Assembly: GCA_019638235.1 (NCBI GenBank)
Contig: JAHBUE010000001.1
Span: 1,412,492 to 1,476,491 of the forward strand
DNA: 64,000 bases
From: Cyclobacteriaceae bacterium
GTDB lineage: Bacteria > Bacteroidota > Bacteroidia > Cytophagales > Cyclobacteriaceae
Direction of reading: 5' to 3'
A program made the position numbers and the translations under genes. The notes under the pieces were generated by a model, which saw only the letters and a program-made list of their open reading frames with translations, was not told the DNA's origin and did not search any database. Positions 8,052 to 16,533 of the stretch are shown here, piece after piece. The first letter of the stretch is position 1, and every line of letters starts with the position of its first letter.

Positions 8052-8555
8052 CTAACTTTGTGAGAATATCTTCCGTATTCTGGATTGCAACACCAGTATT
8101 CCTAAAATGAAACCGATAAACAGAATAAAAACAAGCTCTGCATTTAATTTCCCCTTCTTTAGGAAACGCTCTTGATTAATACTGTAAAGTATAGACGTGA
8201 AATAGATCATGTAAAAAGATGAAACACCGAAAGAGATAACTAATGCTATTGCATATCCTGTCAGGCTTTCATTGACCGGAAGGTTTTTGAGTAGAGCAGA
8301 CACTGATACAAGTACTATTCCGTAGAAACAACTTATAGTAAACAAGGTATCCGGCTTCTGCTCATCTTCCGGTAGATTTTTGTTTAAACTCATTCCTACT
8401 ATCAAGAACCATCCGAAAAAGATTACAGCTAATAAAATGGAAGCAGTTGCGTTCAGTATTTGTTGATCATCCGGAATAATTCCGTAAAATGTTATGACTC
8501 CTGCAAATACAAGAAAGATTTGCCACGGTTTAGCTCTGACAATTAGCGTACTCAC
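8052..8555 (-). CDS. Small membrane protein of unknown function
   Basis: About 167 residues from GTG 8555-8553, which follows one base after the stop of the serine hydrolase gene, so translational coupling is likely. Four membrane segments are visible (about residues 10-28, 36-56, 75-95 and 103-125), plus a fifth near the C-terminus (142-158). An upstream in-frame codon at 8582 exists but lies inside the hydrolase gene, so the GTG was chosen. No family was recognised. Its coupling to a penicillin-binding-like hydrolase hints at an envelope role, but that is only context. Confidence 0.65.
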   Translation of the reverse strand: MSTLIVRAKPWQIFLVFAGVITFYGIIPDDQQILNATASILLAVIFFGWFLIVGMSLNKNLPEDEQKPDTLFTISCFYGIVLVSVSALLKNLPVNESLTGYAIALVISFGVSSFYMIYFTSILYSINQERFLKKGKLNAELVFILFIGFILGILVLQSRIRKIFSQS

Positions 8556-8556
8556 C

Positions 8557-10155
8557 TTAATTGACTTTTTTAAACGGCACACGGCTTGCGCGGGATAAAC
8601 TCACTTCAAACCCGGTAATCTTATTTTTACTGTCGCGGATGATGTTGAAAAAAGCGTCATCGCCCCGGAAGGCATCTTCAAAAACCGGCTTTAACTGAAA
8701 CCTGTCACCGGGCATGCGGTTAACCCAAATTTCATTGCCGGTTACCTCAATGCGGTAAGTAACGCCAACATCCTGGCTGGTATATTCTCCCTTCAATTCC
8801 TGGAAGTTAGTGCGGGACGGTTGTACTTTTTTATAAGTAGTTGAGCCGTTCGCATTGCGAAGCGTAATTGTTGTGCTTGCAGATTTTATCCACCACACAC
8901 CATCGCGATAAAGTGTATCGGGATGAACGGCTTTAACCGGTTTTTCATTTACTATGATTTGATTCTTGCTTGCTGTTATAGTGTAAGCCTCACGCTGGTT
9001 TTCATTGAAATAAACCCCAGGCCATTTCTTTACATCATTTTCGGATAGTGCAATAAAATGAACGGGTTCTTTTTGTTTTACTCTTTCGGGTTCACTTCCT
9101 AAAAATATTTCTGCAATTGCCCGACCCATGCCTACCGGATTAAAAGTGGCAACGTTACTCAACAACACAACTGATAATTTCTTTTGCGGATAGTACGCCA
9201 GCCAGGCGCGATAACCGGCTGTGGCGCCACTGTGGTTGATTTCGTCAAACCCGTTTACTTTTCCGTTTGTCAACCCGGCTGCGTAGCTGATTTCGCTGCC
9301 GTTGTTAAGTTTTCCTTTTTGTATGCGAAGCTGCGCGGTAGCGCTGCCGAATAGTTCATGTGTTTCTAATAATTGATTCCAGCGCAGCAGGTCGGCCGTA
9401 GTGGTGAGTAGCCCGCCCGGGCCGTACACATTTTCAAATGGCATGTTTTGAATGTACTTGCCTTCAGCGCGGCCGTATGCAATGGCACGGTTAGGAATAA
9501 CTTCGCGAAAATTATCGCGCCATTTTGTATGACTCATTCCAAGCGGCTTAAAAAACCGTTCGGTTGTAAAGTCGGCCAGCGATTGCCCCGAAACCCGTTC
9601 GGTTAACAAGGTAAGCAGCACATAGTTTGAATTACTGTACGAATAAGCGCTGCCGGGTGTAAAGTTTAACGATGATTGCCGGAAGACAACATCAAAACTT
9701 AACGCCTGCGTATATACACGCGAACTACGTGGCCAGCCGGTTAATCCAAAAACAACACCCCAGTCTTTTAACCCGCTGGTATGATTAAGCAAGTGTTGTA
9801 TGGTGATGGGCTTATCGTAAACCGGGAGTTCGGGGATATATTTCCGCACATCATCCGATAAGGAAAGTTTGCCTTCTTTAGCCAATAACAAAACGGCAGC
9901 AGCCGTAAACTGTTTCGATACCGAACCACATTCAAAAATGGTTTCTGTTGTATTGGGCACGTTATGCTCCAGGTCGGCCAGCCCGAATGCTTTATTATAG
10001 AGTAATTCATTGTTTCGTGAAACAGCTACCGCTACCCCCGGTGTTGCGTTGTTCCAGGAAGAGAACAGGGCATCGATTTTAGCTAATGTATCGGCTGTTT
10101 GAGCATGACTTGTTACTGCAACGAACAGCCAGGCGAGGAGGATAAGTTTTTTCAT
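8557..10155 (-). CDS. Exported serine hydrolase, class C beta-lactamase / DD-peptidase type
   Basis: A 532-residue member of the beta-lactamase family with a signal peptide (residues 1-19, ending SHAQ). All three active-site motifs are present: SVSK (Ser78, Lys81), YSN in AYSYSNSNYVLL near residue 165, and HSG in NHSGATAGYRAW near residue 313. The region after residue 370 is an extra lipocalin-like beta domain often attached to such hydrolases in Bacteroidota. Members hydrolyse D-amino-acid peptides or esters in the periplasm; true beta-lactam resistance is not implied. It sits between a 56-residue membrane protein and the four-helix membrane protein on the same strand. Confidence 0.8.
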   Translation of the reverse strand: MKKLILLAWLFVAVTSHAQTADTLAKIDALFSSWNNATPGVAVAVSRNNELLYNKAFGLADLEHNVPNTTETIFECGSVSKQFTAAAVLLLAKEGKLSLSDDVRKYIPELPVYDKPITIQHLLNHTSGLKDWGVVFGLTGWPRSSRVYTQALSFDVVFRQSSLNFTPGSAYSYSNSNYVLLTLLTERVSGQSLADFTTERFFKPLGMSHTKWRDNFREVIPNRAIAYGRAEGKYIQNMPFENVYGPGGLLTTTADLLRWNQLLETHELFGSATAQLRIQKGKLNNGSEISYAAGLTNGKVNGFDEINHSGATAGYRAWLAYYPQKKLSVVLLSNVATFNPVGMGRAIAEIFLGSEPERVKQKEPVHFIALSENDVKKWPGVYFNENQREAYTITASKNQIIVNEKPVKAVHPDTLYRDGVWWIKSASTTITLRNANGSTTYKKVQPSRTNFQELKGEYTSQDVGVTYRIEVTGNEIWVNRMPGDRFQLKPVFEDAFRGDDAFFNIIRDSKNKITGFEVSLSRASRVPFKKVN

Positions 10156-10175
10156 GTCAGTGATTTTGCAGGAAT

Positions 10176-10346
10176 TTACTTCTTTTTATTCTTTCTCCAG
10201 ATTACGTAGAGAACAATCATCACCACCGGGGCTACTATATATAATAGTATGTCGGTTGTGGAGGTCAGGTCGATAGGCGTGCTTTGGTTGGGGATGCCCT
10301 GGGGAATCTGGACGAGCACTGTATTAAATAGTGTTACACTTGTCAT
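10176..10346 (-). CDS. 56-residue single-helix membrane protein
   Basis: A short gene from ATG 10346-10344 to TAA at 10176. Its start overlaps the stop of the upstream gene as ATGA, a strong sign of real translation. Residues 32-51 form one membrane helix (ILLYIVAPVVMIVLYVIW) followed by the positive tail RKNKKK. The N-terminal half has VQIPQGIPNQSTPIDLTST. I recall similar small proteins in Bacteroidota that are wrongly labelled adenylosuccinate synthetase. There is no enzyme motif; function unknown. Confidence 0.7.
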   Translation of the reverse strand: MTSVTLFNTVLVQIPQGIPNQSTPIDLTSTTDILLYIVAPVVMIVLYVIWRKNKKK

Positions 10347-11053
10347 TTTTCGGATATGTTTGATGCAGACGGGGATTCATGATAGGTATATTGGATAATC
10401 TTACCATCGTAAAAGTAAAATTCTATCGTTGTTTTTTTGTCTGGTCGTTGTAATTTAACCTGATAGACCTTTTGATAATCCGTAACAGGAAAATTTTTGA
10501 TGGTGTCGCCATCTTTGTAAAAGTAAACTTCCCGAATTAAAGTATCATAATAATACAAGGCTGAACGAAATTGCTCACCAGTTGAATAATAGCTTTCGGA
10601 GGTTTGATGATTCAAACCGTCTTTTGTCATGGTTTCGGCTGCTTTGGCGCCATGATGGTAGTAGTCAACCTTGAGTTTGTACCCTGGTTGGTCGTGAGGA
10701 TAAATTTTTGTTATAAAAAGCGCTTCTTTATTTGCAAATGGCGACTCGTTCTTCACCGTAAAATCAAAAGAAACAATGGCCCAAACTCCGGTAAGAACAA
10801 TTGCAGTAAGAAACGTTAGTGAAATTACCCGGGTAATTCTTTCCTGGACTACGTTTCGTTGAATTTTTTTACGCACACGTTCTTTCAGGGCATCTATATC
10901 TACGTTTTCATAACGTGAAGCCTGCTTTTTGACCTCATCGCGGTAAGCCTCCCTGACTTGCTTCGATTTACTCTTATCGGTTTTCTTAAGCAGCATGTGG
11001 TTCTGCTTAATCGTATCGTTCATTTGCTTCAGAAAACCACCCAACATTGCCAT
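10343..11053 (-). CDS. Single-pass membrane protein of unknown function
   Basis: About 236 residues from ATG 11053-11051 (a second ATG is at 11047). The N-terminal 85 residues are charged and helical, with a Lys-rich stretch (KKTDKSKSKQVREAYRDEV). One membrane helix lies near residues 92-112 (ISLTFLTAIVLTGVWAIVSF), and the outer part is rich in Tyr and repeats short beta units such as DGDTIK and YFYDGKI, resembling MORN-type repeat patterns (YYSTGEQFRSALYYYDTLIREVYFYKDG). The frame is open further upstream to 11539, but that part runs across ccoN and is a shadow. It is coupled by a 4-base overlap to the 56-residue protein and is divergent from the cbb3 operon. Confidence 0.65.
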   Translation of the reverse strand: MAMLGGFLKQMNDTIKQNHMLLKKTDKSKSKQVREAYRDEVKKQASRYENVDIDALKERVRKKIQRNVVQERITRVISLTFLTAIVLTGVWAIVSFDFTVKNESPFANKEALFITKIYPHDQPGYKLKVDYYHHGAKAAETMTKDGLNHQTSESYYSTGEQFRSALYYYDTLIREVYFYKDGDTIKNFPVTDYQKVYQVKLQRPDKKTTIEFYFYDGKIIQYTYHESPSASNISEK

Positions 11054-11130
11054 TCGACTATTATTTAAAGAGCTTCTTTCATTACATACGGGGTAGTTCC
11101 CGAAAGAGATACCCATCAGACCCAAAAACC

Positions 11131-11142
11131 TGACAAAAATCA
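11131..11142. promoter_or_regulatory. FNR-like palindrome TGACAAAAATCA upstream of the cbb3 operon
   Basis: TGAC-AAAA-ATCA fits TGAYnnnnRTCA and is identical over 12 bases to the site at 31812-31823. It lies 91 bases before the ccoNO start codon, in the divergent region. A weak -7-like TATTTTTA at 11189-11196 would put the site near -66. Confidence 0.45.
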
Positions 11143-11233
11143 GTATTCCAATATAACTGAAATCAGTCCTGGCATTTCCCTGAAGACTTATTTTTATCGC
11201 ATTAATTTCAAAAATTAACGTCACGCCTATCCT

Positions 11234-13378
11234 ATGGAACTCGAAAAATTCAGCTACGACAACAAAATCGTAAAGGCCTTTATTATTGCTACGGTAATAT
11301 TTGGCCTTGTCGGGATGCTGGTAGGGCTTACAGCCGCTATTCAGTTGTTTTACCCGGTTTTCAACTTTGATTTGCAGTACACCACGTTCGGGCGTATCCG
11401 GCCGCTGCACACCAATGCCATCATTTTTGCCTTTGTGGGCAATGCCATGTTTGCGGGCATTTATTATTCCATGCAGCGCTTGCTCAAAACGCGCATGTTC
11501 AGCGACATGCTTAGCTGGATTCACTTCTGGGGATGGCAACTTATCATCCTCGCGGCCGCCATTTCGCTTCCGTTAGGTTATACAACCTCAAAAGAATATG
11601 CTGAATTAGAGTGGCCTATCGACATTGCCATTACCGTTATCTGGGTGGTGTTTGGCTGGAACATGATTGGCACCATTTTGCGCAGAAGGGAAAAACACAT
11701 GTACGTGGCCATTTGGTTTTACATTGCCACGTTCGTAACCGTTGCCGTACTGCATATAGTAAACTCGTTTGAAATACCGGTTAGCTTTATGAAAAGCTAT
11801 TCGTGGTATGCAGGCGTGCAGGATGCTCTGGTGCAATGGTGGTATGGGCACAACGCGGTGGCGTTCTTTTTAACTACGCCATTCTTAGGATTGATGTATT
11901 ACTTCCTGCCAAAAGCGGCTAACAGGCCGGTGTATTCTTACAGACTTTCCATTGTTCATTTCTGGTCGCTCATCTTTATATATATATGGGCCGGCCCGCA
12001 CCACTTGTTGTATTCCACGTTGCCCGATTGGGCGCAATCGCTGGGAACCGTGTTTTCCATTATGCTCATTGCTCCGTCATGGGGTGGTATGCTTAACGGG
12101 TTGTTTACCCTGCGTGGTGCGTGGGACAGGGTTCGCGAAGACCCCGTATTGAAATTTATGGTAGTGGCTATTACCGCCTATGGTATGGCTACGCTCGAAG
12201 GCCCGCTGTTGTCGTTGAAAAACATAAACGCCATTGCGCACTTTACCGACTGGATTGTGGCGCACGTGCACGTGGGTGGTTTGGGCTGGAACGGTTTCCT
12301 CATCTTTGGTATTTTGTACTGGGTAGTGCCGCGCATGTGGGGTACAAAACTGTACTCAACCAAATTAGCTAATATTCATTTCTGGATAGGAACACTCGGT
12401 ATCATTTTCTATGCCCTGCCGATGTACATAGCAGGTGTAGTACAAAGCCTGATGTGGAAAGAATTTAACCCGGAAGGTTTCTTAGTGTATAAAAACTTCC
12501 TGGAAACAACCGTGCAGATTCTGCCCATGTATATGCTGCGCGCCATTGGCGGAGGATTATACCTGACAGGCGCCATCATCATGACCTACAACCTGATTAA
12601 AACAGCTTATGCGGGTAGCTTTGTTGCCAACGAACCCGCAGAAGCTGCGCCACTTGTTAAAACGGATACATCATCAGGTGGTGGTTGGCACCATGTATTG
12701 GAAAGCAAACCCATTATGTTTTCTGCGCTTACGCTGATTGCCATTTTAATAGGAGGTATTGTAGAAATGGTTCCGGCATTCCTGATCAAATCCAACGTGC
12801 CTACTATTGCAAGTGTAAAACCATACACTCCGCTTGAGTTGCACGGACGTGATATTTACATACGCGAAGGATGCGTAGGCTGCCACTCGCAATTAGTACG
12901 CCCGTTTCGTTCGGAAGTTGAGCGTTACGACCCGCTTGGCGGAGAGTACAGCAAGTCGGGCGAGTATGTGTACGACCATCCATTCCTGTGGGGCTCAAAA
13001 CGCACGGGGCCTGATTTACAGCGCGTGGGCGGAAAGTATAATGACTTGTGGCACTATAATCACATGCGTTACCCGGACGTGGTATCAACAGGTTCAATCA
13101 TGCCGGCTTATCCGTGGTTGTACGAACAGTTTGTTGACTTGAGCCAAACAGCTCCGAAAATAAAGGCGCTCCGGAAAATCGGTGTCCCGTATGAAGAAGG
13201 ATACGAGGCAATTGCAAATGAACACTTAAAAATTCAAGCCAGGCGCATCAGTGAGAATTTAGAACTTGAACTTGAGGGGGAAGAAGTTAATCCTGAACTT
13301 GAAATCGTTGCCCTGATAGCCTATCTGCAACGATTGGGAACCGATATTAAAGCATCTAAAACCGCAGAAAACCAATAA
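11234..13378 (+). CDS. ccoNO: cbb3-type cytochrome c oxidase, fused subunits I and II
   Basis: This 714-residue protein fuses CcoN (about residues 1-480) and CcoO (about 520-714). It is the catalytic core of the high-affinity cbb3 oxidase, which reduces oxygen to water at very low oxygen and pumps protons. The CcoN part has the heme and copper histidines in HTNAIIFAFVGNA, WWYGHNAVAF, GPHHLLYS and AHVHVGGLGW. The CcoO part has one membrane anchor (near 500-520), a CVGCH heme c site (Cys547, Cys550, His551) and a SIMPAYPW segment supplying the Met ligand. The fusion is known in Bacteroidota. It heads the operon ccoNO-ccoQ-ccoP (gap of 3 bases, then ATGA overlap). An FNR-like palindrome upstream fits low-oxygen control. 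Confidence 0.93.
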   Translation: MELEKFSYDNKIVKAFIIATVIFGLVGMLVGLTAAIQLFYPVFNFDLQYTTFGRIRPLHTNAIIFAFVGNAMFAGIYYSMQRLLKTRMFSDMLSWIHFWGWQLIILAAAISLPLGYTTSKEYAELEWPIDIAITVIWVVFGWNMIGTILRRREKHMYVAIWFYIATFVTVAVLHIVNSFEIPVSFMKSYSWYAGVQDALVQWWYGHNAVAFFLTTPFLGLMYYFLPKAANRPVYSYRLSIVHFWSLIFIYIWAGPHHLLYSTLPDWAQSLGTVFSIMLIAPSWGGMLNGLFTLRGAWDRVREDPVLKFMVVAITAYGMATLEGPLLSLKNINAIAHFTDWIVAHVHVGGLGWNGFLIFGILYWVVPRMWGTKLYSTKLANIHFWIGTLGIIFYALPMYIAGVVQSLMWKEFNPEGFLVYKNFLETTVQILPMYMLRAIGGGLYLTGAIIMTYNLIKTAYAGSFVANEPAEAAPLVKTDTSSGGGWHHVLESKPIMFSALTLIAILIGGIVEMVPAFLIKSNVPTIASVKPYTPLELHGRDIYIREGCVGCHSQLVRPFRSEVERYDPLGGEYSKSGEYVYDHPFLWGSKRTGPDLQRVGGKYNDLWHYNHMRYPDVVSTGSIMPAYPWLYEQFVDLSQTAPKIKALRKIGVPYEEGYEAIANEHLKIQARRISENLELELEGEEVNPELEIVALIAYLQRLGTDIKASKTAENQ

Positions 13379-13381
13379 GCC

Positions 13382-13585
13382 ATGTATAAAAGTGTATTAC
13401 AAGGTATCGATAACATTGCCATCTGGCCGATTATATCGCTTACCATTTTCTTTATCTTCTTTGTGTTGTTGCTATGGTGGGTGTTTACTGTTGATAAGAA
13501 GTTTATTAAGCAAATGGAGAACCTGCCTTTCGACCAGGCCGATACGTCCAACGATCAGTCACCCTTTAGCAATCAAAGCCTATGA
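13382..13585 (+). CDS. ccoQ: CcoQ-like small subunit of cbb3 oxidase
   Basis: A 67-residue single-helix protein (helix about residues 17-40, ISLTIFFIFFVLLLWWVF) in the position of CcoQ/FixQ between ccoNO and ccoP. CcoQ stabilises the cbb3 complex, especially when oxygen is present. Its tail is acidic and polar (DQADTSNDQSPF). It starts 3 bases after ccoNO and its stop overlaps the ccoP start as ATGA, so translation is coupled. Sequence similarity to CcoQ is weak in itself; position and topology carry the call. Confidence 0.75.
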   Translation: MYKSVLQGIDNIAIWPIISLTIFFIFFVLLLWWVFTVDKKFIKQMENLPFDQADTSNDQSPFSNQSL

Positions 13586-14505
13586 AAACGTTACGCATAA
13601 TTTTTTCTTTTCTGTTGATCAGTGCGCCTGCGTTTGCGCAGGAGGCAACAACCGAATCTGGTTTTATGAGAGATCCGTTTGCCGATCCGCTGTTCCCGTT
13701 ATACTTAGTTATTGGCTTTGTGTTTGTTACTGCGGTGCTGGTTGTGCTGGTAGCGTTGTACATGCTTAAAGTGCTGAACATCTTTATCCGCAAAGCGGCA
13801 GAAGAACGTGCCGAAAAATCAGGCATTGTCTATACGCCTGAGCCAGGCTACTTCTCAAAGTTCTGGGTTTGGATTAATGGCTTCCGCTCGAAAGAGGAGG
13901 AGAAGGATATTATGATGGAGCATAGCTATGACGGCATTCGCGAGTTGGATAACCACATGCCGCCCTGGTGGAAGTGGCTGTTCTATGCTACCATTATCTG
14001 GGGTGTTGGCTACCTGGTTGTGTATCACGTAACCAGCAGTATGCCGCTGATGGAAGATGAATACCTTGCAGAGGTTGAAAAAGCGGCCGAGCAAAAAGCA
14101 AAGTTGCTGGCGGCAAATCCCCCGGCAGTAATAGATGAGAATGCGTTGGTGTATGAACACAATGAAGAGATACTTAAAAAAGGTCGCACTATATATGTAA
14201 CAAACTGTGCCTCCTGCCACATGGCCGATGGACAGGGAAGTATAGGCCCGAACCTGACAGACGATTACTGGCTGCATGGCGGAAGCATAAAGGATATTTA
14301 TTTAATTGTTAAAAATGGTGTTGTAGAAAAGGGAATGATTCCGTGGGCTCCGGTGTTATCACCTGAACAGATGCGCGATGTTTCATTTTATATCAAAAGC
14401 TTAAAAGGTACAAATCCGCCCAACCCGAAAGCACCGCAAGGTGAGTTGTATGTGGAGGAGGAAGCAGCACCCGCAGCCGATACAGTGAAAATAGCAGGAT
14501 TGTAG
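13582..14505 (+). CDS. ccoP: cbb3 oxidase subunit III (CcoP), mono-heme form
   Basis: A 307-residue subunit that passes electrons to CcoO/CcoN. Residues 1-20 are a signal-like helix ending AFAQ, a second helix follows at about 38-62, and the third at about 130-150 carries the typical CcoP sequence NHMPPWWKWLFYATIIWG. Only one heme c site is present, CASCH (Cys209, Cys212, His213), with the Met ligand in EKGMIPWAP. Proteobacterial CcoP has two heme sites, so this is the shorter form. The C-terminus is acidic (EEEAAPAADT). It is translationally coupled to ccoQ. Confidence 0.88.
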   Translation: MKTLRIIFSFLLISAPAFAQEATTESGFMRDPFADPLFPLYLVIGFVFVTAVLVVLVALYMLKVLNIFIRKAAEERAEKSGIVYTPEPGYFSKFWVWINGFRSKEEEKDIMMEHSYDGIRELDNHMPPWWKWLFYATIIWGVGYLVVYHVTSSMPLMEDEYLAEVEKAAEQKAKLLAANPPAVIDENALVYEHNEEILKKGRTIYVTNCASCHMADGQGSIGPNLTDDYWLHGGSIKDIYLIVKNGVVEKGMIPWAPVLSPEQMRDVSFYIKSLKGTNPPNPKAPQGELYVEEEAAPAADTVKIAGL

Positions 14506-14533
14506 CGCAACAATTTAATTAAATTGAACAAAG

Positions 14534-15964
14534 GTGAGTCAAGCCACTGAAAACCTTTATCAATACGATGAAGAATTCCGCGACACGCTGGGCACGGTTG
14601 ACGAGAAAGGGAAGCGTGTTTGGGTGTATCCAAAAAAGCCCGGTGGTAGTTATCACCGGGCTCGTATTATTGTAACCATTGTATTGCTCACCATTTTTTT
14701 TACAGGGCCGTTTATTAAGATTGGCGGTCAGCCGTTTTTATTGCTCAATATTTTTGAACGCAGGTTTGTGATTCTTGGTCAGGCATTCTGGCCGCAGGAT
14801 TTTTTCCTGTTGGCGTTAACCCTGATAACCTTATTTGTTTTCATCATCCTGTTTACCGTAGTGTTTGGTCGCGTGTGGTGCGGATGGGCTTGCCCGCAAA
14901 CACTGTTTATGGAAATGGTTTTCCGGAAGATTGAATATTTGATAGAAGGCAACGCCAATCAGCAACGAAAACTAAACCAGGCGCCCTGGACAGGCGAAAA
15001 GATTTTTAAGAAGGGGTTGAAGCAATTCATCTTTATTACCATATCGGTATTAATCTCGCACACGGCTATGGCCTACCTGATTGGGATAGAGCAGGTGAAA
15101 GTAATTGTTTCGCACCCTCCAACAGAAAATCTTGCAGGCTTTTTTGGGTTGGTAGCGTTCACTGGTATTTTCTATGGTGTATTTGCATGGTTTCGTGAGC
15201 AGGCTTGTGTGGCGGTTTGCCCGTATGGCAGGCTCCAAGGCGTATTGCTTGATAAAAACTCTATTGTAGTTGCTTACGATTGGGTGCGTGGCGAACCTCG
15301 AGGCAAACTGAAAAAAGGCGCAGTAGATACCTCTAAAGGCGATTGCGTGGATTGCAAACTTTGTGTGCATGTTTGCCCTACCGGGATAGATATTCGCAAC
15401 GGCACGCAACTCGATTGTGTAAACTGCACGGCATGTATTGATGCGTGCGATGATGTGATGCTGAAGGTAGGCAAACCGAAAGGGTTGATTCGGTACGCTT
15501 CTTACAATTCAATTAAAGATGGCATTGCCAAACTGGTAACTCCGCGTGTTATCGGGTATTCGTTCGTGTTGTTGGCGTTGCTAACACTCCTGTCGTTTAT
15601 GCTGGCTACGCGCTCGGATGTTGAAACTACCGTATTAAAAGTTCCGGGAACCTTGTATCAGCGTGCGGATGACGGAGCAATCACCAACTTGTATAATGTT
15701 GAGTTTGTAAACAAAACGTTTGAAGATATTACCTTAGAAGTGAAAGCCGAATCGCCTGAAGGCGCAGTGTTAAGTAAAGTAGGCGAACAGGAAGTTGTTG
15801 TTCCTGCCGGTGAAATGCTGAAGAGTGTTTACTTTATTAAAATTCCTGCCGAAAAAATTCAAACAGCCAAAACAGTTGTTGTGGTAGGTGTTTATAAAGA
15901 TGGTAAACTTATAGAGAAATTGAAGGTTAAGTTTATTGGACCGGTTAAAGCAATTAACAATTAA
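14534..15964 (+). CDS. ccoG: CcoG cytochrome c oxidase accessory protein
   Basis: A 476-residue membrane iron-sulfur protein (CcoG/FixG/RdxA) that helps deliver copper to cbb3 oxidase by reducing it. Five membrane helices (about residues 38-60, 82-110, 160-180, 195-215, 338-358) surround ferredoxin-type clusters CVDCKLCVHVCPTG and CVNCTACIDACDDV near residues 273-312. CGWACPQT (about residue 115) and ACVAVCPYGR (about 225) are also typical. The C-terminal 110 residues form the Ig-like domain. GTG 14534 is the start because no ATG lies in frame at the N-terminus. The last four codons are made from a 7-bp tandem repeat array (15952-16070). Confidence 0.9.
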   Translation: MSQATENLYQYDEEFRDTLGTVDEKGKRVWVYPKKPGGSYHRARIIVTIVLLTIFFTGPFIKIGGQPFLLLNIFERRFVILGQAFWPQDFFLLALTLITLFVFIILFTVVFGRVWCGWACPQTLFMEMVFRKIEYLIEGNANQQRKLNQAPWTGEKIFKKGLKQFIFITISVLISHTAMAYLIGIEQVKVIVSHPPTENLAGFFGLVAFTGIFYGVFAWFREQACVAVCPYGRLQGVLLDKNSIVVAYDWVRGEPRGKLKKGAVDTSKGDCVDCKLCVHVCPTGIDIRNGTQLDCVNCTACIDACDDVMLKVGKPKGLIRYASYNSIKDGIAKLVTPRVIGYSFVLLALLTLLSFMLATRSDVETTVLKVPGTLYQRADDGAITNLYNVEFVNKTFEDITLEVKAESPEGAVLSKVGEQEVVVPAGEMLKSVYFIKIPAEKIQTAKTVVVVGVYKDGKLIEKLKVKFIGPVKAINN

Positions 15965-16070
15965 CAATTAGCAATTAGCAATTAACAATTAACAATTAAC
16001 AATTAGCAGTTAACAATTAATAATTAACAATTAGCAATTAACAATTGGCAGTTAGTAATTAACAATTAAT
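15952..16070. repeat. 17-copy heptamer array, consensus AATTAAC
   Basis: Exactly 17 consecutive 7-bp units run from 15952 to 16070, for example AATTAAC, AATTAGC, AGTTAAC, AATTAAT, AATTGGC. The first copies encode the last residues and stop codon of ccoG. Unit length never changes while the bases drift, which points to slippage followed by point mutation. Confidence 0.85.
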
Positions 16071-16101
16071 AAGATAGTACGACAACTAAATTATAGCGAG
16101 T

Positions 16102-16533
16102 ATGAATTGGGGAAAATGGATAGTAGTTGCGTTTGTGTTGTTCATCTCCTTCATGGCGGTAATGATTACCATTATGATGAAGCAGGACATAGGGTTGGTA
16201 ACACCAAATTATTATGCTGAAGACCTGGCCTTTCAAAATAAGTTAGAGCAAAAACAAAATACCGAACAGCTTGAATTAAAACCGGAGATTGTAATTGAGC
16301 AAAGCCAGGTATTGAAAGTGTATTTTCCTGAGGTAAGTTTTATTGAAGAAGGTGAAATTAAAGTAACACGCCCTTCTTCCGAAAAACTTGACCAGCAGAT
16401 TAAACTCCATGCTTCCGCTGATTCCGTGCAGGTGTTTAACCTGCGCCCGTTATCACCTGGCCCGTACCGGGTAAAGATGTTGTGGAAAACTGAAGGAAAA
16501 GAATTTTATTTAGAAAAGCTCATCGTTATCTGA
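16102..16533 (+). CDS. ccoH: FixH/CcoH family protein
   Basis: A 143-residue FixH family protein with one N-terminal membrane helix (residues 4-26) and a periplasmic beta domain. The segment MMKQDIGLVTPNYYAEDLAFQ near residues 27-47 (including the conserved VTPNYYA) is the family hallmark. CcoH takes part in assembly of cbb3 oxidase. It lies downstream of ccoG, separated by the heptamer array, and overlaps the next gene by one base (TGATG). The start at ATG 16102 places the helix directly at the N-terminus. Confidence 0.85.
   Translation: MNWGKWIVVAFVLFISFMAVMITIMMKQDIGLVTPNYYAEDLAFQNKLEQKQNTEQLELKPEIVIEQSQVLKVYFPEVSFIEEGEIKVTRPSSEKLDQQIKLHASADSVQVFNLRPLSPGPYRVKMLWKTEGKEFYLEKLIVI

Noticed and set aside
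8555..8582. Start of the membrane protein at 8582
   Set aside because: It would lie within the serine hydrolase gene; the GTG at 8555 directly after that stop is more natural.
11054..11539. Long N-terminal extension of the gene at 10343-11053
   Set aside because: It runs antisense through ccoNO, which is certainly coding, so the extension is a shadow frame.
15952..16070. CRISPR array
   Set aside because: Units are 7 bp without spacers, so it is a tandem repeat.
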